A stretch of DNA of 55,013 bases. Source: Candidatus Gastranaerophilales bacterium. Lineage in GTDB: Bacteria > Cyanobacteriota > Vampirovibrionia > Gastranaerophilales > Gastranaerophilaceae. The position numbers and the translations under genes are program-made. Shown piece by piece: positions 28,248-36,839 of this stretch; within the stretch, counting starts at the first letter, position 1, and each line of letters begins with the position of its first letter. A model generated the notes under the pieces. It had not been told where the DNA came from and made no database searches. It saw only the letters and a program-made list of their open reading frames with translations. The stretch is taken from contig CALUVW010000013.1 in assembly GCA_944324315.1 (NCBI GenBank), forward strand, positions 1 to 55,013, written 5' to 3'.

Positions 28248-28937
28248 GTGAACAGCAATAAATTCAAAAAATTAATATTAGCCGGACTATTGATTACAGC
28301 ATTTCAACTGCCTGCAATTTCCGCAAAAAAGAATGAAGAGTTTATCCAAATGCCGAAAACTTATCCGGCGAAATATACTTCTAAGTATATAAAACAAATT
28401 ACACCTATATACAAACCCACAGGTAAAGAAGAAATTATATATGTAGCTCTGGACATGTTAAAAGGTACAAACGGAGAATTTTCAAGAAATGCAATTCTTG
28501 GAAACAACCTGTCAGGCCGGCCTGTTAAAATAGAATTTAGAGATCTAGGGACAATTAATCCTGATTATGCAGAATTTGATGCTCTAGGATGGAAAAAGAA
28601 TAAACAGCTTTTCATATTTATTAATCCCCGCCATAAAGATGCACCACCGGGAGCTCTGGCAGCACTACTTTCACACGAAGCTTTGCACCAGGATGAATTT
28701 AATTCGCTTGCAGAAGAAACCTATGCCTGGACAATGGAAGCTTCTGTATGGTATGAAATTTCAAAACTGTATCCTGAAAGTAACGATGAACTTCATCCGC
28801 TTGTTGTAAGAGAAAATACGCTGAAGAAATTGTTTGAACGCGGAAGCTATTCGAGCAGATACATAAAAAAGACTGTAATGTCCAATGAAGGTTATAAAAA
28901 TCTTCCTGCGACTTCCCCTGGATTTGAGGATTTATAA
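28248..28937 (+). CDS. Secreted protein with HExxH zinc-protease-like motif
   Basis: 229 residues from a GTG start with GGGAGGGG upstream. A signal peptide covers about 1-26 (LILAGLLITAFQLPAISA). The middle contains LLSHEALHQDEFNSLAEETYAW (near residues 142-163), with HEALH as zinc site and a downstream Glu/EE as a possible third ligand, the gluzincin pattern. The context FINPRHKDAPPGALAALLSHEALH, with helices on both sides, supports a real motif. It is probably a periplasmic or secreted zinc protein. No family name can be given. A terminator follows immediately. Confidence 0.7.
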   Translation: MNSNKFKKLILAGLLITAFQLPAISAKKNEEFIQMPKTYPAKYTSKYIKQITPIYKPTGKEEIIYVALDMLKGTNGEFSRNAILGNNLSGRPVKIEFRDLGTINPDYAEFDALGWKKNKQLFIFINPRHKDAPPGALAALLSHEALHQDEFNSLAEETYAWTMEASVWYEISKLYPESNDELHPLVVRENTLKKLFERGSYSSRYIKKTVMSNEGYKNLPATSPGFEDL

Positions 28938-28942
28938 ACAAC

Positions 28943-28972
28943 AAAAACGCCGGCTATTTCTCCGGCGTTTTT
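28943..28972. terminator. Bidirectional terminator
   Basis: AAAAACGCCGG / CCGGCGTTTTT with an 8-base loop, between the HExxH gene and the convergent prepilin 5. Confidence 0.85.
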
Positions 28973-28975
28973 AAC

Positions 28976-29982
28976 TTATTTATACATATCTGAAAATTCT
29001 ATTTTTTCATCATCATTATTACTTAAACAATACATTATATCTTTATCAAAATAATATCCGCCGCTCTCACTTCTTAATATAGAGAAGCTAAAAAGATCTT
29101 TTCCTCGTTCATTAGGTCCCTTCTTACCGTTTATATCGACCGCAAATATTGCCTCACGACCTGCTCCGTATGATATTAATAATGAGCCGTCAGCCAGAAC
29201 ATAGGTAAATGAAAAATTATTCATATCATTTTCGCTATAACCGTAACATGCTCCGGAATGATATGATTTATATTCCGGAATGCAACCATTATCATAAGAA
29301 TGACTTGGACAATATTTTACATATTTCATTTTTTCTGCCAACTTTTTATATAATGCAATACATTCAGTAGTACCAACACCCCCGCCGGTAACATCATCAT
29401 TTCCGCGATAACAAGCTACATCACCGCCATTATCCAATACTACAAATTGTAATGCCTGCGCCATAGTAGAATATGTTTTCTTAAATTGAGCTTTTAATTG
29501 CTGTTCCTGATATTTTGCTATAAGTGACGGAATAGTCAAAGCCGCAACTACACCGATTATTCCAAGGGTAATAAGAACTTCTGCCAAAGTAAAAGCGGCT
29601 CGACGAATATTCTGAGAGTGGGCTGCGTGCGCAGCACCTTCGGCTAGAGTGAATGCGGCTTTGCGTTTTATTTTAAGTGAATGGATAGTATTTAATTCCC
29701 CCGCCCTTATTAGGGAGGGGTTAGGGGTGGGTGTTAACTGGGATAATTTTAAATCGTTACCCATCCTCTTATCCTTCCCTAATAAGGGAAGGAAGGTGTT
29801 TACGTTACAGACTTTGCTTCTATGCCTCTTTGCTTCTTTGCATCTAATTACTAGATCCTGAAACAAGTTCAGGATGACATTTGGTAAACTTGATTGACTT
29901 CTTGACCTCCAAACCTCTGAACCTCCGGTTAGCTCAAAATCGCCCCCCCCCCGAGATTCCTAAACAAACCAAAATTTTTCAT
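28976..29982 (-). CDS. Phase-variable prepilin-like protein 5 (frame broken at G10)
   Basis: A GAGGTATTAGAAT site and ATG 29982 start MKNFGLFRNL, then G10 (29943-29952). With 10 G a stop follows after GGGAILS. With 11 G it is open for about 115 codons to the class III site RRAA^FTLAEVLITLGIIGVV. The linker (leader about 130 residues) closely parallels that of prepilin 2: VILNLFQDL palindrome, CKEAKRHR repeat, FLPLLGKDKRMGND, and a PSLIRAGE palindrome. Twenty residues before the true cleavage region there is a second AAFTLAEGAAHAAHS, so the cleavage segment is duplicated. The mature part is about 205 residues with VDINGKKGPN-x2-G-x-D. It belongs with prepilins 1 and 7 in the class without a GW..DYP ending. 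Confidence 0.8.
29698..29720. repeat. Palindromic repeat (PSLIRAGE type) in prepilin 5 linker
   Basis: CCCCGCCCTTATTAGGGAGGGG, related to 3061-3084. Confidence 0.55.
29773..29792. repeat. Palindrome CCTTCCCTAATAAGGGAAGG in prepilin 5 linker
   Basis: A near-perfect palindrome, related to 3181-3200. It is translated within the linker as part of FLPLLGKD. Confidence 0.55.
29854..29878. repeat. Dispersed palindrome in prepilin 5 linker
   Basis: GATCCTGAAACAAGTTCAGGATGAC, in the same linker position as the copy at 3295-3319 in prepilin 2. Confidence 0.75.
29931..29954 (+). repeat. AGCT-8nt-C10-GA element (prepilin 5)
   Basis: AGCT, CAAAATCG, C10 at 29943-29952, GA. The 24 bases are identical to the element at 37066-37089 although the two genes point in opposite directions. 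Confidence 0.88.
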
Positions 29983-30120
29983 ATTCTAATACCTCCTGTT
30001 TTCATTATTATACCACAAATTAGTCTTTTAGTATCAAAATAGTCTAAATTTATTAAAAAACTTATTAAAAGCCCGCCGATTTAACTACTTAAAAAGTATA
30101 TTGATTATAAAAATTTCTTG

Positions 30121-31371
30121 ATGTTAAATATTCGTATGAAAAAAACTCAGTCAATCATATTTATAGTTTTAGTTCTGGTACTTTTTGCACTTAACAAAAT
30201 TTTTATGAGTGTAAGTAATTATGAAGTTACAGAAATGCCGGAAATGGTTGACCATGATCATATATCTTCCCAAAAACTTTTTGACAGCACCTGGAAAATA
30301 ATAAGAGATAATTATTATGATGCAGAACTGAATACTCAGGCCTGGAACAGGTGGAAAGAACATTATCACGGAAAAATCAAAACCGACGAAGATGCAAAAG
30401 TTGCGATTGATACCATGCTTGCAAGCTTGAATGATCCTTATTCCAGATACATGTCTAAATCAGAATACAGCGAACAAAATAATTCCATCAACTCAAAAAT
30501 TACAGGCATAGGCGTCAATATAACCTCAATTGCAGGGAAAATATATATTGTAAATGTAATGGAGGGCACCCCTGCACAATTTGCCAATCTTCTTCCTAAA
30601 GATATAATTCTTGCAATAGACGGAAAAGAAGTAAACGGTTTATCACTTTCCGAAGTTGCAAATCTTGTAAGAGGGCCTGAAAATAGCTTTGTTAACATAA
30701 CAATTATGAGAAACAGCGACAAACTCGTAAAACGTGTTATGCGCAAAGAAATAAAAATTAAAACCGTAAAAAGTTCAGTAATTGACAAAAATATAGGCTA
30801 CATACAAATTACAAGCTTTATTGGTTCAACAACTCCTAATGAATTTTTAGAAGCTTTAGAAAAGACTAAAGATACAACAGGCTTAATTCTTGATTTGCGA
30901 GGAAACACAGGCGGACTTTTACCTAATGCTATATTCATTGCAAATCTGTTTATTCCGGAAGGACATAATATAGTCAGCATTGTGGGACGAAACGGATATA
31001 AATATAATATTAATGCACAGGACACCGAATTTGGAATAAAAAAACCGACAATTGTTCTTGTCGACGGCAATTCAGCCAGTGCAAGCGAAATACTTTCCGG
31101 GGCGTTAAAAGATTATAACAAAGCAAAACTTCTCGGGACAAAAACATACGGGAAAGGTATGGTTCAAAAAATTATCCCCATGCCGAATGAAACCGGTCTT
31201 AATCTCACAGTTGCCAAATATCTTACACCAAAAGGGACTGATATAAATCAAAAAGGGATTACTCCTGATATTAAAGTTGAATTTAGCCTTAATGATGTAA
31301 AAAACAATAATGATACACAATTACAGACCGCCAAAGATGTACTTTCAAAAATGATGCTCAGTAAAAAATAA
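30121..31371 (+). CDS. ctpA: C-terminal processing peptidase (S41 family), membrane-anchored
   Basis: About 416 residues. A signal anchor (about 8-26, SIIFIVLVLVLFALNKIF) is followed by an N-terminal helical part, a PDZ domain (about 115-190: KITGIGVNIT, GTPAQFANLLPKDIILAIDG) and the S41 protease domain with LRGNTGG, the catalytic Ser in DGNSASASEIL and the catalytic Lys in KTYGKGMVQ. The enzyme cleaves C-termini of periplasmic proteins. ATG 30121 lies 9 bases after a TATAAA (30106-30111) and has no ribosome site, so the message may be leaderless; ATG 30136 is an alternative. Confidence 0.92.
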   Translation: MLNIRMKKTQSIIFIVLVLVLFALNKIFMSVSNYEVTEMPEMVDHDHISSQKLFDSTWKIIRDNYYDAELNTQAWNRWKEHYHGKIKTDEDAKVAIDTMLASLNDPYSRYMSKSEYSEQNNSINSKITGIGVNITSIAGKIYIVNVMEGTPAQFANLLPKDIILAIDGKEVNGLSLSEVANLVRGPENSFVNITIMRNSDKLVKRVMRKEIKIKTVKSSVIDKNIGYIQITSFIGSTTPNEFLEALEKTKDTTGLILDLRGNTGGLLPNAIFIANLFIPEGHNIVSIVGRNGYKYNINAQDTEFGIKKPTIVLVDGNSASASEILSGALKDYNKAKLLGTKTYGKGMVQKIIPMPNETGLNLTVAKYLTPKGTDINQKGITPDIKVEFSLNDVKNNNDTQLQTAKDVLSKMMLSKK

Positions 31372-31373
31372 TA

Positions 31374-31559
31374 TTACCTTTTAAAAATATTAATATCTTT
31401 CATATCTTTTTTATTAACAACAAGCCCGCATTTTGAACATGCCAGAATTTCTCCGGTACTGTCAACAGGTAAAAATACATGTTCACAATCTTCTGAAGCT
31501 TCAATACTATCCTGTGCAAACGGATCAAAACTTGTTTTACGTTTGTACTTTTTCCCCAT
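31374..31559 (-). CDS. Small zinc-ribbon-like protein
   Basis: 61 residues from ATG 31559 (MGKKYKRKTSF); a start at 31604, overlapping cdd, is also possible. One CSKC pair sits in ILACSKCGLVV, with an earlier Cys/His pair (CEHVF), suggesting half or a complete small zinc site. Basic N-terminus. It is downstream of cdd on the same strand and convergent with ctpA. Function unknown. Confidence 0.5.
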   Translation of the reverse strand: MGKKYKRKTSFDPFAQDSIEASEDCEHVFLPVDSTGEILACSKCGLVVNKKDMKDINIFKR

Positions 31560-31593
31560 TATATATCTGGTTATCAATTCAAATAAGTACATA

Positions 31594-31977
31594 TTATAAT
31601 TCAAAACAATCAGGCAAAAGTATTTTTAACGGAGTTACTTTTATACCGTTATCCGCTTGCAAAATTACATCAAGCCCGCTTTCACACTCAAATTCGCTCA
31701 TCACCTGTCTGCATGCTCCACAGGGCGTACAATTTTTCATTTTGGGAGAAAATATGGCAACTGCCTTAATTTTTCTTTCTCCCGATGCAATTGCAGTTCC
31801 TATAGCATTTCTTTCTGCACATATTGTCATACCGTAACTTGAATTTTCAAAATTACATCCGGTGTAAACATTTCCGCTCTCTGTTAAAACACAAGCACCT
31901 ACAGGAAATTTTGAATAAGGAACATAAGCATTTTTTGAGGCTTCTTCTGCCAATTTTATCATTTCTTCGTAATTCAT
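31594..31977 (-). CDS. cdd: Cytidine deaminase
   Basis: 127 residues, the homotetrameric short form. YVPYSKFPVGACVL, catalytic CAERNAIGTA (Cys and Glu) and the zinc pair in PCGACRQVMSEF are as expected. It deaminates cytidine and deoxycytidine for pyrimidine salvage. A small zinc-ribbon gene follows closely on the same strand. Confidence 0.93.
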   Translation of the reverse strand: MNYEEMIKLAEEASKNAYVPYSKFPVGACVLTESGNVYTGCNFENSSYGMTICAERNAIGTAIASGERKIKAVAIFSPKMKNCTPCGACRQVMSEFECESGLDVILQADNGIKVTPLKILLPDCFEL

Positions 31978-32032
31978 ATAGAAATTTTAATATATCTTTC
32001 AAAAAATATAATCCTTTATATAAAGTATATTG

Positions 32033-32041
32033 TGATATAAT
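32033..32041 (+). promoter_or_regulatory. Extended -10 promoter, probable leaderless start
   Basis: TGATATAAT; its last base is 6 bases before ATG 32048. No ribosome binding site is present before the ATG. Confidence 0.45.
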
Positions 32042-32047
32042 GTAGTT

Positions 32048-32848
32048 ATGAAATTATTTATAAATCTGGCACTTATTTTTTCTCTTTTAATATCGACAGT
32101 TCAGGCTGTTACTTTTGATGTTCTGGTATTGCCTGCTGATTTGACCAATACTAAAGGTAATTATTATGCTTTTGATGAAGCCTCAGAAATAATTTCTAAC
32201 GATATTATAAAAAAATTTAATGCCACAAACGGAAAAATTAAATCTCCAAACTTATATGAAGTAAAATCAAAATTACATAAAAATTCTGAATTAAACCGTC
32301 TTACAGATACTACCCTGAAAAAATACCAAAAATCGAATACAATAGATTATGAGTCATTAAAAAAAATCTCCGCAGAATTTAACTGCAAATCTGTATTGTT
32401 AGTTTCTAGCGGTGTTACTACAAACAAAAATCGCACCAAAAGAGGAGTTTGGGAAACACTTGAAATTGCAAGTTTATTTGATATTTCATACCCGTACAGA
32501 TTAGAAACATCTCTTGTTCTGCTTGACAACATAAATGACCTTGTAATGTGGAGTAACACATACTCAACAAGACTGGGCACTAACAATAATACTTTTTACG
32601 CAAAAAATTATTCACAGGCTGCAGAGCAATATGAAAAATTAAGCCTTTATTCCAAATCTGTAATTGCCGAAAGTGCTTCACAAAACATACTGCTCCGTTT
32701 TTTCCCGAAAGCAATAAGACCTGTTGAAACCAAAGTTGAGAATAATTCCGGCGGAGCATTGAGGTTTGATAAAACAATACCTGAAAAACCTAAATCTAAT
32801 ACAGAAAAACAAGAAGATTTCTTTGGAGATATGATTTACGGAATTTAA
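32048..32848 (+). CDS. Hypothetical secreted protein
   Basis: 266 residues with a signal peptide (about 1-19, ending VQAVTF). The start FDVLVLPADLTNTKGNYYAFDEASEIISNDIIKKFN, followed by Lys/Asn-rich helices and later strands (SVLLVSSGVTT, TSLVLLDNINDLVMWSNTY), recalls CsgG/TolB-N type alpha/beta lipoproteins that sense or assemble envelope components. There is no lipobox Cys. The resemblance is only structural guesswork. The C-terminal 30 residues are Lys/Glu-rich. Unknown function; its 3' end overlaps the next, convergent gene by 4 bases. Confidence 0.6.
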   Translation: MKLFINLALIFSLLISTVQAVTFDVLVLPADLTNTKGNYYAFDEASEIISNDIIKKFNATNGKIKSPNLYEVKSKLHKNSELNRLTDTTLKKYQKSNTIDYESLKKISAEFNCKSVLLVSSGVTTNKNRTKRGVWETLEIASLFDISYPYRLETSLVLLDNINDLVMWSNTYSTRLGTNNNTFYAKNYSQAAEQYEKLSLYSKSVIAESASQNILLRFFPKAIRPVETKVENNSGGALRFDKTIPEKPKSNTEKQEDFFGDMIYGI

Positions 32849-33156
32849 TAAGGCTTGTTAATACTATCTCTGCGTTTGTCAATATCATTGAATTTATTCT
32901 GCAGATGAGTATTGTCTTTCATAATTTTTTGATGAAGCCTTTGTCCGTCGTTATTAAAATCATTATTGAGAATGCTTTTATTATTGTTTGTATTACTTTT
33001 TTCTTTATAACCTGATTGATTTATTGACTGTTTCATTTCAACCTGTGCCGGTGTATTTGCAGCAACTTCATTCAATTCATTAAACCTGTCTTTTGCATCA
33101 ATAAATGCCAGTAATGTAACAATTAATATAGAAAATAATATTAAAATTCTGTTCAT
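32845..33156 (-). CDS. Hypothetical small exported protein
   Basis: 103 residues. One N-terminal hydrophobic segment (about 4-19, LILFSILIVTLLAFID) acts as signal or anchor. The rest is Asn/Lys/Asp-rich and predicted helical or disordered, with no Cys and no motif. Convergent overlap of 4 bases with the preceding gene. Function unknown; coding status is supported mainly by the clean signal-like N-terminus. Confidence 0.5.
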   Translation of the reverse strand: MNRILILFSILIVTLLAFIDAKDRFNELNEVAANTPAQVEMKQSINQSGYKEKSNTNNNKSILNNDFNNDGQRLHQKIMKDNTHLQNKFNDIDKRRDSINKPY

Positions 33157-33282
33157 ATAAAAATTTTAACTCTGCATAAAAAATAATAAATTAATCAATT
33201 AATCAATATTTGCGGACTTGCACAAAAAAACTTAGAATGATAAAATAATCTTGTAATACATAATAATTAAGAGGAAAGTTTT

Positions 33283-33453
33283 ATGGCAAGATTAATAAGA
33301 CCGAGCTGGGCAATAAGATGCGTTCAGTCAGGCTGCAAAACATTGTTTGAGGTAGCAAAAGTAGAAGATGGAAAACAGCAGGAAGTTGTCTGCCCTAACT
33401 GCGGAGAACACTATGTTTATCCGATTTACGATGAAGAAGATAAAAATTCATAG
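33283..33453 (+). CDS. Short zinc-ribbon protein
   Basis: 56 residues: MARLIRPSWAIRC at the start, then CVQSGC-type and CPNCGEHYVYPIYDE. Cys-x4-Cys and Cys-x2-Cys make a likely single zinc ribbon. GAGGAAAG precedes the ATG. It ends 5 bases before the radical SAM gene on the same strand, so the two are probably one operon. Confidence 0.7.
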   Translation: MARLIRPSWAIRCVQSGCKTLFEVAKVEDGKQQEVVCPNCGEHYVYPIYDEEDKNS

Positions 33454-33458
33454 TATAT

Positions 33459-34400
33459 ATGTTTAACAACACTGACAAACGCTACAATCAATTCAGTGCT
33501 CATTTAAAAAACAAATTCGGCGTTAAGGTTTATAAAATAACTCTTGATGCCGGTTTTTCGTGCCCTAATCGCGACGGCACTATTTCAACCGGCGGCTGCA
33601 TTTTTTGCGATGAGGGCGGAAGTTTTTCTCAGGCACATTCAAACCTTTTGCCAATAGAACAACAGGTAAATGTCGGAGCGAAAAAATTAAAACAGCGCTT
33701 TAAGGCTCAAAAATTCATGTCATACTTTCAAGCCTTTTCTAACACCTACAAGCCTGTTAACGAACTTGAAAAAATATATAATTCAGCCCTCAATCATCCG
33801 GATATTGTCGGTATTTCAATAGGTACCAGACCTGACTGCATTGATGATGAAAAAATAAAACTTATATCAAATTTTAAAGATGACTATTACACATGGGTTG
33901 AATACGGACTGCAATCCATTCACGATAAAACCTTAAAAAAAATTAACCGCGGACATAATTTTGACTGCTTTTTAAAGGCTTACGAAACGACAAAAGAAGC
34001 AGGCATAAATGTATGCGTTCATGTAATTTTCGGTCTGTGGGAAACACATGATGAAATTATGCAAACAGCACAAAAACTCGCAGAATTAGATGTTGACGGG
34101 GTAAAAATTCACATGCTCTGCGCGCTTGAAGGAACAAAACTTGCACAAATTTATAGAGAAGGCGGGATTACATTTATGAGTGAAGATGAGTATGTAGAAA
34201 CTGTCTGTGATTTTCTTGAATATCTTCCTGAAAAAACGACAATACACCGCCTTGCAGGAAACGGATTAAGTTCTGAATTAATCGCTCCTCAATGGCTTGG
34301 CAAAAAATTTGACTGCTTAAACAAAATCGACAGAGAATTTATTAACAGAAATTCATATCAAGGGGTTAAATATTTACAAAACTGCTATTATATGCAATAA
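33459..34400 (+). CDS. Radical SAM protein of the YhcC family
   Basis: 313 residues. The N-terminal KYYKITLDAGF-like start and the cluster motif CPNRDGTISTGGCIFC (about 30-45) hold the Cys residues for the 4Fe-4S cluster, followed by the GGSFSQAHSNLLP stretch. VCVHVIFGLWETHDE and the Glu/His-rich C-terminal part also match the YhcC family (TIGR01212). The family's reaction is not known to me. The short zinc-ribbon gene precedes it closely. No maturation partner is seen. Confidence 0.85.
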   Translation: MFNNTDKRYNQFSAHLKNKFGVKVYKITLDAGFSCPNRDGTISTGGCIFCDEGGSFSQAHSNLLPIEQQVNVGAKKLKQRFKAQKFMSYFQAFSNTYKPVNELEKIYNSALNHPDIVGISIGTRPDCIDDEKIKLISNFKDDYYTWVEYGLQSIHDKTLKKINRGHNFDCFLKAYETTKEAGINVCVHVIFGLWETHDEIMQTAQKLAELDVDGVKIHMLCALEGTKLAQIYREGGITFMSEDEYVETVCDFLEYLPEKTTIHRLAGNGLSSELIAPQWLGKKFDCLNKIDREFINRNSYQGVKYLQNCYYMQ

Positions 34401-34507
34401 TTATGTGACAAATGTAACAATTTATTATAAAAAATCCGGTATAATAGCAAAAAAAATTATTCACACTTTTTTGGTAGTATGATAAATATGTAAAAATGGA
34501 GATAATT

Positions 34508-35185
34508 ATGTTATCAGTACAACCTAAAATTTCAAACAATTACACACCTGCATTCAAAGCTCATGAAGATTCATTAGATTACTCTGAAATAAATATTAAT
34601 AATATGGATGAAGATACCTATGAATCACTAAAAGAAAATTTACATAAACAAAAAGAAGATTTATTGAATGTGGCTGACAACAAAGAATTTAAAATGCTAA
34701 AACCCGCAAAAAAAATTTTTGAAGGTGGTGCAATTGTAACTACAGGTTTGCTTGGCGGTATGGCCACCGGCTGGGGTACAAAAAAATCAATTCAGGCTTT
34801 TTCAGCAATTGCAAAAACTGCCCCTATGCAATCATTAAAAAAACAGATTAAAGCAACAACAAAATTTATGAAAGAAACATCTGTAAACTTTAAAAAATCA
34901 GAAGCTTACACAAAACCAGTTAATGCAATCCACAAAAGTTTCAATAAGTTTGCAGGGACCAAACTAGGCAAACCGATTGCAATATTCTTTAAAACAATAG
35001 CAAAAGGTATTAAAACCGTATTCAATGCAATTAAAAACGGAATAAAATATATCTTTAATAAAATTAAAGGCGTAAAAAAAGAAACTTATGAAAACGGAGC
35101 TGTCAACTTTATGGGAGCATCAGGCGGTATTGCAGCCGGTGGAACAGCCCTAAAAGAACATAATGAAGCAAAGGATAAAGAATAA
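34508..35185 (+). CDS. Hypothetical protein, first of a pair
   Basis: 225 residues from ATG 34508 (GGAG six bases upstream). The N-terminus MLSVQPKISNNYTPAFKAHEDS holds a P-x-FKA motif. In the middle, GGAIVTTGLLGGMATGWGT (about 75-93) is a glycine-rich hydrophobic stretch that could span a membrane. The rest is very Lys-rich and helical (KTIAKGIKTVFNAIKNGIKYI), ending with another Gly-rich hydrophobic patch (NFMGASGGIAAGGTAL). No known family. The stop overlaps the next ATG by one base (TAATG), indicating coupling. Confidence 0.6.
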   Translation: MLSVQPKISNNYTPAFKAHEDSLDYSEININNMDEDTYESLKENLHKQKEDLLNVADNKEFKMLKPAKKIFEGGAIVTTGLLGGMATGWGTKKSIQAFSAIAKTAPMQSLKKQIKATTKFMKETSVNFKKSEAYTKPVNAIHKSFNKFAGTKLGKPIAIFFKTIAKGIKTVFNAIKNGIKYIFNKIKGVKKETYENGAVNFMGASGGIAAGGTALKEHNEAKDKE

Positions 35186-35664
35186 TGGCTATTTCATTAA
35201 ACGACAGACTTACATTCACATCTAACCAGCAAACCGCAGACTCCGGAAAAAATAAAGATGCTGAAAAAAAAGTTGTAACCGGAGGCGGAGCAATTGCCGC
35301 TACAACATCGGCTGCAAAAGCACGTGCAGCAAAATCATTTGATGTATTTAATTCTGCCTCTAAAGTATCAAAAGGCATGAAAGGTTTTACTCAAACAACA
35401 AAAACTGCCAGTGTAGTTGCTAATCAGTCAAAAAGTCTATGGGTAAAAGTTGTTGAGAATGCCAAATGGGCTAAAAACAGTATTCTTAACTGGGGTTCAA
35501 AATTCAAAAACCTGAAATACATCAAACCGCTTGTTGAAAGCAGACTGTTTAGAGCCGGTGCCGGTGCTTTAGGTTATGGTTTCGGTTTTGTCACACTTGC
35601 ATCCGGAATTTCCGATATTGCAAAAGTTACAACAGAAACAGTTGAACATAATTTAAAAGATTAA
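35185..35664 (+). CDS. Hypothetical protein, second of a pair
   Basis: 159 residues. An N-terminal LTFTSNQQ and a Gly/Ala-rich stretch (VTGGGAIAATTSAAKARAA, about 31-50) are followed by basic helices with Trp (WVKVVENAKWAKNSILNW) and a hydrophobic Gly-rich segment near the end (AGALGYGFGFVTLASGI). It shares composition and layout with the coupled gene upstream, so the two may be distant paralogues working as a pair at a membrane. Function unknown. A strong hairpin lies just downstream. Confidence 0.6.
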   Translation: MAISLNDRLTFTSNQQTADSGKNKDAEKKVVTGGGAIAATTSAAKARAAKSFDVFNSASKVSKGMKGFTQTTKTASVVANQSKSLWVKVVENAKWAKNSILNWGSKFKNLKYIKPLVESRLFRAGAGALGYGFGFVTLASGISDIAKVTTETVEHNLKD

Positions 35665-35682
35665 TATAAAGTTGTTAATTCT

Positions 35683-35720
35683 ATAAAATCGTGCTAAGCT
35701 AAGCTTATGCACGATTTTAT
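35683..35720 (+). promoter_or_regulatory. 12-bp hairpin spanning the folP start codon
   Basis: ATAAAATCGTGC (35683-35694) pairs perfectly with GCACGATTTTAT (35709-35720). The loop includes AAGCTT, and ATG 35707 sits at the loop-stem junction. A T-rich tract follows. It may be the terminator of the upstream gene pair, a translation-blocking structure for folP, or both. Confidence 0.55.
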
Positions 35721-36837
35721 TTTGAGAGAATTAAAAAATATAGATACAGAACAAGAATTAAAACGTATAGGTTTTGACAACTCTTATATATGCAAAGCTG
35801 TAGATAAATTTAATTACAAAAATCTAAAAATTTATTCTCTTTCACCTGCACAGGCAAATATTTTAAAACAGACAGCAATATCAGTTGGTGCAGACTGCGC
35901 AACAAACAGAGAAGTAATTACAGGACGCATAGAAAAATCAGATTGCATATTAGGCGGTAGTATTTCCGAAATAAAAAAAATAGGGGAGAAACTAAAATTT
36001 CAACCGTTCGGTCTAAAAGAGCTTGGTGAAAAACTTATCTCAACCTCATCAGTGGCAGAAAAAAGATGCCAAATCGTCGGGATATTAAATTTGACAGACA
36101 ATTCTTTTTCAGACGGCGGAATGTATAATGATTTTGAAAAAGCAAAAAAACACTTGCTTGAAATGATTGATGAAGGAGCCGATATAATAGACATCGGAGC
36201 AGAATCGACAAAACCTTACTCACAACCGGTTGATCCGGAAGTACAATTAAAAAAACTTTTACCAATCATTGATTTTGCAAAAGGTAAGATTACAATCAGC
36301 ATAGATACAAGAAGTTCAATTGTTGCAGAGGAATGCATAAAAGCAGGAGCTGATATTATAAATGACGTTTCGGGATTTGATTACGATGAAAAAATGCCTG
36401 ATGTAATTGCAAAATACAAGGTTCCTGTTATTATCCAACACTCAAAAGGAACGCCCGAGAATATGCAAAATTCTCCTGCCTATAATGATGTAGTTGAAGA
36501 AATTTTCCTTGCTCTAAAACAAAAAATAGATTTTGCAACGTCAAAAGGAATTGAAAAAATCATAATTGATCCGGGCATCGGTTTTGGGAAAACAAGAGCT
36601 AACAATTTTGAAATTATTAAACGTATAGAAGAATTTAAGCCACTCGGTTATCCTATTATGCTAGGAATTTCAAGAAAAAGCTTGCTTGATATGCCGGATG
36701 CGGACAATTTTACAAAAGATATTTATACAACAGCACTAAATGCAGTCGCAATAGAAAAAAATATTGAGTATATCAGAGTTCACAATGTAAAAATGCACAA
36801 AAAACTCATTGAATTGCTTGAAAATTTTTGGAAATAG
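35707..36837 (+). CDS. folP: Dihydropteroate synthase with N-terminal extension
   Basis: 376 residues. The TIM-barrel DHPS domain covers about 118-376: VGILNLTDNSFSDGG, DIIDIGAESTKP, SIDTRSSIVAEECIKAGADIINDVSG, IQHSKGTPENMQ and IIDPGIGFGKT, then the LLDMP..FTKDIYTTALNAVA end. It joins p-aminobenzoate to the pterin pyrophosphate in folate synthesis. The N-terminal 110 residues form an extra alpha/beta domain, as found in some anaerobe DHPS proteins, with no catalytic motif seen. No other folate gene is adjacent. The start codon is embedded in a strong hairpin and no ribosome site is evident. Confidence 0.9.
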   Translation: MHDFILRELKNIDTEQELKRIGFDNSYICKAVDKFNYKNLKIYSLSPAQANILKQTAISVGADCATNREVITGRIEKSDCILGGSISEIKKIGEKLKFQPFGLKELGEKLISTSSVAEKRCQIVGILNLTDNSFSDGGMYNDFEKAKKHLLEMIDEGADIIDIGAESTKPYSQPVDPEVQLKKLLPIIDFAKGKITISIDTRSSIVAEECIKAGADIINDVSGFDYDEKMPDVIAKYKVPVIIQHSKGTPENMQNSPAYNDVVEEIFLALKQKIDFATSKGIEKIIIDPGIGFGKTRANNFEIIKRIEEFKPLGYPIMLGISRKSLLDMPDADNFTKDIYTTALNAVAIEKNIEYIRVHNVKMHKKLIELLENFWK

Positions 36838-36839
36838 GC

